Notes under the pieces: generated by a model
Seen by the model: only the letters and a program-made list of their open reading frames with translations
Database searches by the model: none
What the model was told of the DNA's origin: nothing
Shown: one piece after another, positions 42,527-50,221 of the stretch
How the letters are laid out: each line of letters starts with the position of its first letter
Position numbering within the stretch: position 1 is the first letter of the stretch
Assembly: GCA_964552955.1 (NCBI GenBank)
Contig: CAZKIU010000024.1
Coordinates: forward strand, 1-50,221
Source: UBA1413 sp964552955
GTDB lineage: Bacteria > Bacteroidota > Bacteroidia > Bacteroidales > Prolixibacteraceae
Length of the DNA stretch: 50,221 nucleotides
Direction: 5' to 3'
Translations under genes and position numbers: made by a program

Positions 42527-43954
42527 TTACATCTTGAGTTTTTTCTCTATGTCGTCGACGTAAACCCTGAAATTCTTATCGGTTTCTTTGAGGTTGTTGA
42601 CCGTTTTGCAGGCATGGAGGACCGTGGCGTGATCCTTGTTGCCTATCTGGGCGCCGATGCTGGCCAGGGAATATTTGGTCATGTTCTTCGAGAAATACAT
42701 GGTGAGCTGACGGGCCTGAACGATCTCCCGTTTACGGGTTTTGGCCTGGAGCGAGTCAACGGAAATGTTGAAATAGTCACAGACCACCTTGGAGATATAT
42801 TCAATAGAGAGCTCCCGGCGTGAATTCTTTACCAGTTTATTGACCAGTTTGCTGGCCAGGTCCAGGGTGATCTCTTTTTTGTTGAGCATCGACTGGGCCA
42901 GCAGAGAGACCAGGGCTCCCTCCAGTTCCCTGATGTTGTTGGTAATGTGGGACGCGATATACTCCATCACCTCGCTGTTCAGAACTATCCCATCCTTATA
43001 GGCTTTTTTCCGGAGGATCTCCATCCGGGTTTCGAAGTCGGGAACTGTAAGGTCGGCGGTCAGTCCCCACTTGAAGCGTGAAAGCAGGCGCTGTTCCATT
43101 CCCTTGAGTTCGATGGGAGGCTTGTCCGAGGTGAGAATCAGTTGTCTCCCGGTCTGGTGCAGATGGTTGAAAATATGGAAAAAAGTCTCCTGGGTCTTCT
43201 CCTTACCGGCAAACTCATGGACATCGTCGAGGATGAGGATGTCGATCATCTGGTAGAAGTTAAGGAAATCGTTGCGGTTGTTGTTGCGGGTCGACTCGGT
43301 GAACTGGGTCTGGAATTTGTTGGCATTGACATAAAGGACCACCTTGTCGGGATAGCGTTCCTTGGCTTCGATGCCGATGGCCTGTGCCAGGTGGGTCTTC
43401 CCCAGTCCCGAGGCTCCGAAGATCATCAGGGGGTTGAAGGCTGTTCCTCCGGGGTTCTGGGCTACGGCATAGCCGGCACTGCGGGCCAGCCGGTTGCATT
43501 CGCCTTCCACGAAATTCTCAAACGTGTTCTCCGGTTTCAGCTGAGGATCGATCTGCAGCTTCTGGATCCCCGGAATGACAAAAGGATTCTTGATCGCTGC
43601 CTTATCCTCGTTGCTGATGGGCAGGGTCAGTGGTTTGTTCTGTATCCGGTTGTTGTTGTTGGTGGGGTACTTGACGGTATAGGGTGTTTCGGTCTGGTTG
43701 TTGCCCATTACCACATTGTATTCCAGTTTGGCTCCTGCTCCCAGAACCATCCGCAGCGTCTTACGCAGGATGTCTATGAATTGTTCCTCCAGATATTCAT
43801 AAAAGAATGCACTGGGTACCTGGATGGTCAGAATCTTCTCTTCCAGCCTGACCGGAACGATCGGCTCAAACCATGTCTTAAAACTGCCCGCGGGTACATT
43901 GTCCCGAATAATGCGCAGACAATTATCCCATGCAGCCCAATGCTCATTATTCAT
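42527..43954 (-). CDS. dnaA: Chromosomal replication initiator protein DnaA
   Basis: DnaA binds TTATnCACA boxes and opens the origin. The 475-residue protein has the N-terminal domain I (about 1-90), a linker (about 90-145), the AAA+ domain with Walker A GASGLGKTHLAQAIG (about 180-194) and Walker B LILDDVHEF, and the C-terminal helix-turn-helix with the signature IGNKDHATVLHACKTV (about 440-456). Length and order are normal. It lies directly after an AT-rich 288-bp region and before yigZ. Confidence 0.97.
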   Translation of the reverse strand: MNNEHWAAWDNCLRIIRDNVPAGSFKTWFEPIVPVRLEEKILTIQVPSAFFYEYLEEQFIDILRKTLRMVLGAGAKLEYNVVMGNNQTETPYTVKYPTNNNNRIQNKPLTLPISNEDKAAIKNPFVIPGIQKLQIDPQLKPENTFENFVEGECNRLARSAGYAVAQNPGGTAFNPLMIFGASGLGKTHLAQAIGIEAKERYPDKVVLYVNANKFQTQFTESTRNNNRNDFLNFYQMIDILILDDVHEFAGKEKTQETFFHIFNHLHQTGRQLILTSDKPPIELKGMEQRLLSRFKWGLTADLTVPDFETRMEILRKKAYKDGIVLNSEVMEYIASHITNNIRELEGALVSLLAQSMLNKKEITLDLASKLVNKLVKNSRRELSIEYISKVVCDYFNISVDSLQAKTRKREIVQARQLTMYFSKNMTKYSLASIGAQIGNKDHATVLHACKTVNNLKETDKNFRVYVDDIEKKLKM

Positions 43955-44242
43955 AATAGGATAGGAGGATTATCTGATTTAACAAAAAAATTACCCAAGT
44001 ATCATTTCCGAAACAAAATTTGTGAAAAAAAAGTTATAAAAAAATGGTTTTCGGCTTGATTTTTACGAAAAATGTATATGAATTTCAATTTCAGGAGGTT
44101 AATTTTTGTAAAATAGATTGCCGATTTAAAATATTGGTAACCAGTGTTGTGTGAATAATGTTTTGATAGTTAATCAGATATCAGGTATGGGGCGGTAGGT
44201 TTTATATCCCGGGGAGCTCTCCGGTCTTCAACAGGGGGGTGC
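43955..44242. other. AT-rich non-coding region upstream of dnaA
   Basis: 288 bases without a gene between dnaA and the MCE gene, visibly richer in A/T than the surrounding genes. It holds one perfect DnaA box (TGTGAATAA at 44150-44158, complementary to TTATTCACA) and one near-match (TGTGAAAAA at 44021-44029). No perfect TAnnTTTG box was seen. It could be a dnaA regulatory region or part of oriC; two boxes are too few to call an origin. Confidence 0.5.
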
Positions 44243-45505
44243 TTATTTCTTGAGCAAGCGCATGGCTTTGTCAAGGGGGATGATTTTACCCTCCCTGAAG
44301 GCCAGGATCGAAGCCTCGGGAAAATTGCGCTGGGCCAGGTTCAACATCCGGTTGGCCTCCTCATATTGGCTGAAGTGCCCCGTCAGGTAGGACCAGGCGC
44401 CGTTGTTCTCCACCATTTGGATCTCGCCCAGGCCGGTAAAGCGGGGGGATTCCTGGGGGATGGGCTGGGTGACGGAGATTAGGTGGATCCTGAAAATGAC
44501 ATTATGTTCTTCCGGAAGGGAACCATTGGAGGTAATATAGACTTCTTTTCCCAGGTCCAGGGCTGAAAAATGGAGGTATCTTTTGGGATTGGTGCGGATG
44601 TCGCTCAGGAGATGCTCCAGGTTGGCCGTCAGTCCCGTGAGATTGTTGTAGAGTTCATCATCGTTGAGCAGGAGCCCGGCACTGCTCTGCCCGGAATTGG
44701 CTTTGGCCAGAATTTCTTCCAGGGAGCTGACGGCGGCGGCCACATCGGTCAGGACCGGTCCCAGGGGTTGGGCGGCCAGGGTGTCGGTAAACTGCGACAG
44801 TTTACCCACAATATTGTTGAATTCCTCTGAATTGCTGCTCAGGGTTCCACTGAAATCATGCATGTTGCGGATCAGTCCGCTGATGTTATTCTTTTCGGCG
44901 GCCATCAGCGTTTGGAGGTCTGCGGAAGTCTTTTCCAGGTTGGAGATCGTCCGGTTGATATTAGTGAAGCTTTCAGACAGGTTCTCACGGGCATCTTCGT
45001 TGAAGATGACCGTGAGAACAGTAATGGCTGAATCGAGACTGGAGAGGAGTTCCTCTGCCTTGTTCTTGAGGGGGAGTACCTGGAGGCTGACCTGTTCCTT
45101 GAGGTCGCTTTCCATTTCTCCGGGAATGGTGTCGCCGGCGCTGTAGAAGCGTGATTCCTCACTGAAAACGAGTTTCACCGAACGGGTTCCCATGATATCA
45201 CTGCTGACGATACGGGCAATCGAACGGACCGGGATCCTGAAGTTATTGTCGAGCATGAAAGTCACAATCAGATCCCCGCTCCGGTCATCGGCAAAGTCGA
45301 TCTTTTTGACGTTCCCCACCCGGTATCCGTTAAAGGTCACATGGCTGGACTCCTGCAGCCCGTCGACCCTTTTGTACCGGGTATAGTAATAATCTACCGG
45401 CTTGAAAAAGTCATGTCCCTTCAGATAACTCAGTCCCCATATCAGGGCTGAAAGGGAGAAAACCATGAGGAGGCCCAGTTTGGCATATTTAGAAAGCTTC
45501 ATCAC
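44243..45505 (-). CDS. MlaD/MCE-domain protein with a C-terminal SPOR-like region
   Basis: A 420-residue inner-membrane-anchored lipid-transport protein. One N-terminal membrane helix (about 9-26) precedes the MCE domain (about 36-120, with GLQESSHVTFNGYRVGNVKKI, quoted in part as VTFNGYRVGNV). A long helical region follows (about 140-300), and the last 90 residues (FRIHLISVTQPIPQ ... YLTGHFSQYEEANRML) look like a SPOR-type domain. The MCE ABC partners (MlaE, MlaF) are not here. It starts 44 bases after the end of the amidase gene, in the same direction, and may be co-transcribed. Confidence 0.85.
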   Translation of the reverse strand: MMKLSKYAKLGLLMVFSLSALIWGLSYLKGHDFFKPVDYYYTRYKRVDGLQESSHVTFNGYRVGNVKKIDFADDRSGDLIVTFMLDNNFRIPVRSIARIVSSDIMGTRSVKLVFSEESRFYSAGDTIPGEMESDLKEQVSLQVLPLKNKAEELLSSLDSAITVLTVIFNEDARENLSESFTNINRTISNLEKTSADLQTLMAAEKNNISGLIRNMHDFSGTLSSNSEEFNNIVGKLSQFTDTLAAQPLGPVLTDVAAAVSSLEEILAKANSGQSSAGLLLNDDELYNNLTGLTANLEHLLSDIRTNPKRYLHFSALDLGKEVYITSNGSLPEEHNVIFRIHLISVTQPIPQESPRFTGLGEIQMVENNGAWSYLTGHFSQYEEANRMLNLAQRNFPEASILAFREGKIIPLDKAMRLLKK

Positions 45506-45548
45506 CGCTTTTTGGTGTAAAGGTATTCAAACCTGATGAAATCACAAA

Positions 45549-46937
45549 TCAGGGCAGTTCACTTTTCTGCAGCGCCCGGGGGGTCCCGTTCTCGATGATG
45601 ACGATAAAAGCTTGTGGAAATCTGGAGGATAACTGGTTCCTGAGGGTGACGGCTTCTGCTGGGGTCGCGCATTTCCCGGTGTAGTACTTGTAATAGGGGG
45701 CGACCCTGATCCGGTAAACATCTTTGACTCCCTTGAAATTGGACGGGGTGGGGGGGATATCTTTTCCCACGGCCCCGATCTGAACGGCATACCAGACCGC
45801 AGCGTCGGTGGTGGCGTTGGTAGCGTTGGTGGAGGCCCTGGCCGTGTCTTTATTCTGTGCCGTGATGTTGGCCTTATCGTTGGCAGTGGTGTTTGCCGTG
45901 GCTTTATTCTGGGCCGCAGTGTTGAGGCTGCGGTTGCCGTTGGTGTGGCTCCTGGGGTCAGGGTTGGATTTGGGGGGGGCAGGAAGGGGGGGGGCTGCAG
46001 TATCGACAGAGGAGGTTTCAGGGGAGGGGGTCTCCTGATTGTTTTTGGTTTCCGGGGACTTAAGGGCTCTGTCACCATTGTTTTCCCGGGTGCCACCGGT
46101 ACGAGCTGCCAGCGCGGTGTCGCCCGTCAGGGGGGTGAACCGGCTCCTGCTGTCGATCTCTTTTTTATACGTGGCAAAAGCCTTGAAGAGGGAGCCGGCC
46201 ACTTTCCTTTTTCCTTCATCGGAAGCCAGAAATTTGCGTTCGGCGGGATGGCTGATAAAGCCGATCTCCACCAGCACGCCCGGCATGGTGATCTGCCGGA
46301 GAACCAGAAAACCGGCTTGTTTGACCCCTCTGTTGGAAAGGTTGAGTTGTCGGGTGAATTCCTCCTGGATGTGGGCTGCCAGGGAGATGCTCTGGGACTG
46401 GTATTCCGACTGCATGTTCTCGAACATGATATAGGATTCGGTTTCATTGGGATTAAATCCTTCGTAATTGGTGGAATAATCCTCTTCCAGCAGAATGACG
46501 GCATTCTCCTTCTTGGCCACTTCGAGGTTCTCCTGACTGCGGTGCAACCCCAGGGTAAAGGTTTCGGTTCCCCTGACGCTGGTTTGGGACACCCAGTTGG
46601 CATGTACCGAAATGAAAAGGTCTGCTTTATGGCGAACGGCTGCCGATGCTCTGGCATGCAGGGGGATGAACACATCCTTTGACCGGGTATAGAGGACCTG
46701 GACTCCCGGGTAGGCCTCTTTGATCATTTTTCCCAGGCGGAGACTGACATCCAGAACGATATCCTTTTCGTTAACCCCATTGGCCACAGCCCCCGGGTCA
46801 TTGCCCCCATGACCCGGATCGATCATGACCGTCCTTAATTCCCTGGCTCCGGCGACAGGCTGGGCTGACACCCTCCCCAAAGCCATGGTCATACAGACCA
46901 CTCCTGCAAGGATCCTTATTGTATCTCCTGGTCTCAC
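45549..46937 (-). CDS. N-acetylmuramoyl-L-alanine amidase with SPOR-like C-terminus
   Basis: A periplasmic enzyme that cuts the amide bond between muramic acid and the peptide. The 462-residue protein has a signal peptide (about 1-25) and an Amidase_3 domain (about 35-240) with MIDPGHGGNDPGAV (zinc His and Glu region), FISVHANWV and PGVLVEIGFISHPAE. A Thr/Asn/Ala-rich linker (about 270-385) follows, then a C-terminal SPOR-like domain (YAVQIGAVGKDIP, about 383-455) that may bind denuded glycan. The -7 box at 46964-46971 supports the ATG at 46937. Confidence 0.93.
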   Translation of the reverse strand: MRPGDTIRILAGVVCMTMALGRVSAQPVAGARELRTVMIDPGHGGNDPGAVANGVNEKDIVLDVSLRLGKMIKEAYPGVQVLYTRSKDVFIPLHARASAAVRHKADLFISVHANWVSQTSVRGTETFTLGLHRSQENLEVAKKENAVILLEEDYSTNYEGFNPNETESYIMFENMQSEYQSQSISLAAHIQEEFTRQLNLSNRGVKQAGFLVLRQITMPGVLVEIGFISHPAERKFLASDEGKRKVAGSLFKAFATYKKEIDSRSRFTPLTGDTALAARTGGTRENNGDRALKSPETKNNQETPSPETSSVDTAAPPLPAPPKSNPDPRSHTNGNRSLNTAAQNKATANTTANDKANITAQNKDTARASTNATNATTDAAVWYAVQIGAVGKDIPPTPSNFKGVKDVYRIRVAPYYKYYTGKCATPAEAVTLRNQLSSRFPQAFIVIIENGTPRALQKSELP

Positions 46938-46963
46938 TTTCTCCTTTTTACCGGGGTTAACGG

Positions 46964-46971
46964 CAAAAATA
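46964..46971 (-). promoter_or_regulatory. -7 box for the amidase gene
   Basis: On the minus strand this reads TATTTTTG, 27 bases before the amidase ATG. With the lptD box at 47026-47033 it forms a divergent pair. Confidence 0.6.
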
Positions 46972-47025
46972 GAAATATTAGTATAATTTCACATGGAACG
47001 GTTCAGGTTTAATGGCCTTAATTTA

Positions 47026-47033
47026 TATTTTTG
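47026..47033 (+). promoter_or_regulatory. -7 box for the LptD-like gene
   Basis: TATTTTTG, a perfect consensus, ends 35 bases before the ATG at 47069. It lies after the upstream in-frame start at 47012, which is therefore unlikely to be used. Confidence 0.65.
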
Positions 47034-47068
47034 CACCCTTCGGGCCGCTCAGAGTGCGCAATTTCCGG

Positions 47069-49795
47069 ATGGGTTTGAAGAGACTTCTTTTTACATATTT
47101 ACTAGCCCTGGCATCCCTTTTTTCGGTGGGCCGGGAATTCCCGGATACCCTGTTGCAGCGACGCAACAGCGGGGAGGTAATGCCCGATTCCACCCTGAAG
47201 ATTCTGATGCGCAATGACCGCTGGGTCTCAGAAAGGGGAACGACCACTCCTGTCCAGGATACCCTGCGCAGACCGATCCTCCCTGCGACGGTTGTACCGT
47301 TACCCGCGGATACCCTGGCGGCCGATACCCTGGCCAGGGACACGACCAACAAGGTCGTTCTGGAGGCTCCCATCGATTATGTGGCCAAAGACTCCATTAT
47401 CGTTTCCCTCGACGGACAGAAAGTATACCTCTACAATGACGCCAAGATCAATTATATGGATATTGAGCTGACGGCTTACCATATGATTCTTGACCTGGAG
47501 ACGAAAGAGATCTATGCTGAGGGGAGGACCGATTCCACCGGAACGCTCGTGGGGAAGCCAATCTTCCAGGAGGGGAGTGACAAATTCGAATCCCGCACGC
47601 TCCGTTACAACTTTCAGACGCAAAAGGGGATCATCACCGATGTGGTGACCCAGCAAGGGGAAGGGTTTGTCCACAGTTCGCTGACCAAGAAAATTTCCAA
47701 GGATGAATTTGTCCTCAAGCAGGGCAAGTACACCACCTGTGATGCGGATCATCCCCATTTTTACCTCCATCTTTCACGGGCCAAGGTCATCAGCAACAAA
47801 AAGATCATCACCGGTCCGGCCTATATGGTTCTGGAAGATTTTCCCCTTTACTTTCCGGTGTTGCCCTTCGGGTATTTTCCCAATTCGCCCAAGTATTCCT
47901 CCGGCATCCTGGTTCCTTCGTATGGAGAGGAGGGAAACCGGGGGTTTTTCCTGCGTGAGGGGGGGTATTACTGGGCTGCCAATGAATATTTTGATGTGTC
48001 GGCGCGCGGCGATATCTATTCCCGGGGGTCCTGGGCGACCAAACTCCACACCAACTACCGGATGAGATACCGTTTCAGCGGGGGATTTGACTTTCGTTAT
48101 GCGGTGAATGTATATGGACAGAAGGGCCTCGATACCTATACCAAATCGCCGCAGTTCCAGATCACCTGGTCGCACAGCCAGGATGCCAAGGCCAATCCCA
48201 ACCGTTCCTTCAGCGCCAATGTCAACTTCTCGACCAGTGGATATGACAAGCAGAACTCCCTCTCGGCCGAGAGTTATCTGCGCACCCAGAAGTCGTCGAG
48301 CATCTCCTATACCAAACGGTGGGAGAACTCCCCCTTCAGTATGTCGGCCAACCTGCGCCACTCTCAGAACTCTACCGACTCATCCCTTACCCTCTCCATG
48401 CCGGAGCTGACCTTTAACATGGCCAAGATCTATCCCCTGAAGCCCAAAAACCGGAAAGGATCGGCCAAATGGTACGAGCAGTTCGGATTCAGCTATTCGG
48501 CTAATATGAGGAATACCATCACGGCCAAAGAAAAGGAGATTCTGGAGCAAAATTTCTTCTCCGACTGGCAGAACGGGATCCAGCATAACCTCCCCATTTC
48601 ATTGCCCAGTTTCAATCTCTTCAAGTTTGTCAACATGAGTCCCAGCTTCAGCTACAGCGAGAAGTGGTATTTCAGGCATATCGAGAAGAGTTATGATCCT
48701 GAACAGAGCTACCGTGACCGCAGCGGGAGGCTGACCCATGTGAAAACCGATACCATTACCGGGCTGAAGCGCAATTACCAGTATTCCTACAGTCTGAGTG
48801 CCTCTACCAATATTTACGGGATGTTCATCCCCAGCAATCCCAAATCCAGGATCAAAGGGATCAGGCATAAGCTCTCCCCGTCGCTCAGTTTCAGCTACAA
48901 TCCCGATTTCGGGGATTCCAGGTTTGGCTTCTGGAAGCAGGTGCAGACCGATTCAACCGGCCGGATGGAATACTATACCATTTTCGACGGGGGCATTTAT
49001 GGATATGCCGGTCGCGGGGCGGCGGGAAATATCTCCTTCTCGCTTAATAATAACCTGGAGATGAAGGTACAGGATGCCAGGGACACGACCGGGGCCAATC
49101 CTTTCAAGAAAGTGAAACTCATCGACAACCTCAGTCTGGGGACCTCTTACAATCTTATTGCCGATTCGCTGAACCTGCAGCCCATCAGCATCAGGGGCCG
49201 TACAACGGTTCAGGGGATAGGCATTAACTTCGGGACTACGATTGATCCCTATATGACCGACAGCAGGGGGGTGAAGGTCAATAAGTATACCTGGAATTAC
49301 AACCGCGGATTGGCCAAGCTGGGGCGGCTTACCAATGCCAACCTCTCCTTTGGATTGCAGTTCAATTCCAAAAAGGGGGAAAAAGAGTCGGAAAAGGCGA
49401 AGGAGACCATAGAGGGAGAAGATGAGCTGCCGGGAGATTACCACCATTATGCCGATTTCAACATCCCCTGGGATTTCGGATTCGACTATACCTTCAATTA
49501 TTCGCGGTTCAATCCAAATGAGAAGGGGCGTTTTACCCAAACCATCAACATGAGGGGGAGCCTGAATCTGACCAAAAACTGGCGGTTCAATATGAACACC
49601 AACTATGACATCATGGCCAAGACTTTTTCCTTCACCAGTTTCAGTGTATACCGCGACCTCCATTGCTGGGAGATGTCACTTAATTTTGTTCCCTTTGGCC
49701 GGATGAAGAGTTACAGTTTCACTCTGAATGCCCGGACCTCCATGCTGAGGGATCTGAAGGTTTCCAAACAGAGGAGTTTTTATGACAACTTCTGA
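47069..49795 (+). CDS. lptD: LptD-like outer-membrane LPS assembly protein
   Basis: A 908-residue outer-membrane protein. A signal peptide (about 1-22, MGLKRLLFTYLLALASLFSVG), a 60-residue Pro/Asp/Thr-rich spacer and an OstA/LptA-like beta domain (about 95-230, with NYMDIELTAYHMILDLETKEIYAEG in part) come first. The long C-terminal region has alternating beta-strand sequence and ends in RSFYDNF with a terminal Phe, typical of beta barrels. LptD inserts LPS into the outer leaflet. The Cys pairs used for disulfide folding in E. coli LptD were not seen as such; only single Cys in TTCDADHPHF and HCWEM. Confidence 0.88.
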   Translation: MGLKRLLFTYLLALASLFSVGREFPDTLLQRRNSGEVMPDSTLKILMRNDRWVSERGTTTPVQDTLRRPILPATVVPLPADTLAADTLARDTTNKVVLEAPIDYVAKDSIIVSLDGQKVYLYNDAKINYMDIELTAYHMILDLETKEIYAEGRTDSTGTLVGKPIFQEGSDKFESRTLRYNFQTQKGIITDVVTQQGEGFVHSSLTKKISKDEFVLKQGKYTTCDADHPHFYLHLSRAKVISNKKIITGPAYMVLEDFPLYFPVLPFGYFPNSPKYSSGILVPSYGEEGNRGFFLREGGYYWAANEYFDVSARGDIYSRGSWATKLHTNYRMRYRFSGGFDFRYAVNVYGQKGLDTYTKSPQFQITWSHSQDAKANPNRSFSANVNFSTSGYDKQNSLSAESYLRTQKSSSISYTKRWENSPFSMSANLRHSQNSTDSSLTLSMPELTFNMAKIYPLKPKNRKGSAKWYEQFGFSYSANMRNTITAKEKEILEQNFFSDWQNGIQHNLPISLPSFNLFKFVNMSPSFSYSEKWYFRHIEKSYDPEQSYRDRSGRLTHVKTDTITGLKRNYQYSYSLSASTNIYGMFIPSNPKSRIKGIRHKLSPSLSFSYNPDFGDSRFGFWKQVQTDSTGRMEYYTIFDGGIYGYAGRGAAGNISFSLNNNLEMKVQDARDTTGANPFKKVKLIDNLSLGTSYNLIADSLNLQPISIRGRTTVQGIGINFGTTIDPYMTDSRGVKVNKYTWNYNRGLAKLGRLTNANLSFGLQFNSKKGEKESEKAKETIEGEDELPGDYHHYADFNIPWDFGFDYTFNYSRFNPNEKGRFTQTINMRGSLNLTKNWRFNMNTNYDIMAKTFSFTSFSVYRDLHCWEMSLNFVPFGRMKSYSFTLNARTSMLRDLKVSKQRSFYDNF

Positions 49796-50125
49796 CCTGG
49801 TTGACTGCACTTCAACCACTTTTCCCCCATTTGTGTTAATACGGCAATGAACAATACAGGGTGAGGCACTTAGAAGTTTAATCTCCTCTTCCCTTAAGAT
49901 CGACTTCTCAATTTTATTTAATTTCTCGCGAGAATTAAGTATCGATCCCATGAATTCAATGTCTTGTCCGTTAACCCCTTTGGGACTCATTCTGGGAGGG
50001 CATGCAACAACTTCTTTGTAGCTAACTGAAGATTTCCCATCTTCTCTGGTTTTCCGCTCGATTTCGAAGCCATTTTTGATCTCCTGAGAAAATACTGAAT
50101 TTGCAACCAGCAAAAGTAACAGATA
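49676..50125 (-). pseudogene. Damaged secreted-protein gene (possibly TonB-like)
   Basis: Reads as IHYLLLLLVANSVFSQEIKN with a good signal peptide, then a hydrophilic part and CIVHCRINTNGGKVVEVQ, reminiscent of a TonB C-terminal strand. The frame has no ATG, GTG or TTG ahead of the signal peptide: the codon in the expected place is ATT, after an in-frame stop TGA. The 3' end runs 120 bases into the complementary strand of lptD, and that tail looks like noise. Both ends are therefore suspect, and a 5' point change plus 3' truncation is likely. Rare ATT initiation or a sequencing error would be alternatives. Confidence 0.55.
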
Positions 50126-50179
50126 GTGAATATTAATGTATCAGAATACCTGGTTTACTCTCCTTTTTGTATATATTAA

Positions 50180-50218
50180 TTGAAAAGTATACCACATTCC
50201 ATTTGAAAAGTATACCAC
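50180..50218. repeat. Two 23-bp-period repeats at the right edge
   Basis: TTGAAAAGTATACCAC occurs at 50180-50195 and 50203-50218. Being at the window edge, the array may continue. It resembles the multiple terminal repeats of IS21-type elements, and the element body would be just outside. This family assignment is inferred. Confidence 0.75.
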
Positions 50219-50221
50219 TCA

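Noticed and set aside
43142..44059. 305-aa plus-strand ORF over dnaA
   Set aside because: It is antisense to dnaA, which has all conserved motifs. Such shadow frames are common at this GC content.
43955..44242. Confident call of oriC
   Set aside because: Only one perfect and one imperfect DnaA box are present, and no chromosome-wide skew can be measured from the window.

Overview
The window looks like a chromosomal piece of a Bacteroidetes (Bacteroidota) genome of moderate GC, probably near Bacteroidales or Marinilabiliales. Lineage signs are: many genes with a TAnnTTTG -7 box shortly before the start codon and mostly no Shine-Dalgarno; a complete Bat (aerotolerance) operon; an UpxY-type NusG paralogue; a PUR/DUF3276 protein; a long NusB; and YbbR next to CoaE. 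A run of 100 Ns (30349-30448) shows that it is a scaffold joined from two contigs, so it is probably a draft or metagenome assembly.

Layout. 1-10000: an amino-acid symporter (AGCS), mutS2, a small acidic protein, tex (minus strand), ffh, folD and a PUR-family protein. 10000-15700 (minus strand): nusB-yajC, then a separately promoted ybbR-coaE-djlA-like operon, and a threonine aldolase-rhomboid pair. 15700-20400: a GOLPH3-like GPP34 protein, a photolyase, a glutathione peroxidase, and a dnaX gene whose gamma and tau forms are separated by an A10 run, a stop codon and a hairpin. 20300-22800: pdxH, a secreted hypothetical protein and fabI. 22900-31460: the Bat/MoxR operon (moxR, gap, DUF58, a membrane protein, batA, batB, batC, batD, batE). 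31590-36000: hsp20, truA, mobA-like, tRNA-Pro and tRNA-Ser. 34650-37660: a short polysaccharide cassette (nucleotide-sugar dehydrogenase, UpxY, WlbA/WbpB-like oxidoreductase). 37680-42520: a DUF4350-like secreted protein, tRNA-Leu, a FucP-family transporter, pyrB-pyrI with a long leader, and an IMPACT-family gene. 42527-49800: dnaA, an MCE protein and an amidase (both apparently ending in SPOR-like domains), and an LptD-like outer-membrane protein. The right edge holds a damaged secreted-protein gene and short repeats.

Most genes are housekeeping genes: replication (dnaA, dnaX), translation and secretion (ffh, yajC, truA), cofactors (folD, coaE, pdxH), pyrimidine synthesis (pyrBI), lipid synthesis (fabI) and envelope (lptD, amidase, MCE, Bat). 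The most interesting signals are regulatory or structural. They are the dnaX slippage site, a pyrBI leader with a promoter, a through-reading ORF and an intrinsic terminator before pyrB, and three arrays of short direct repeats. Two of those arrays begin exactly at the stop codon of a gene. No wholly new multi-gene system is evident.
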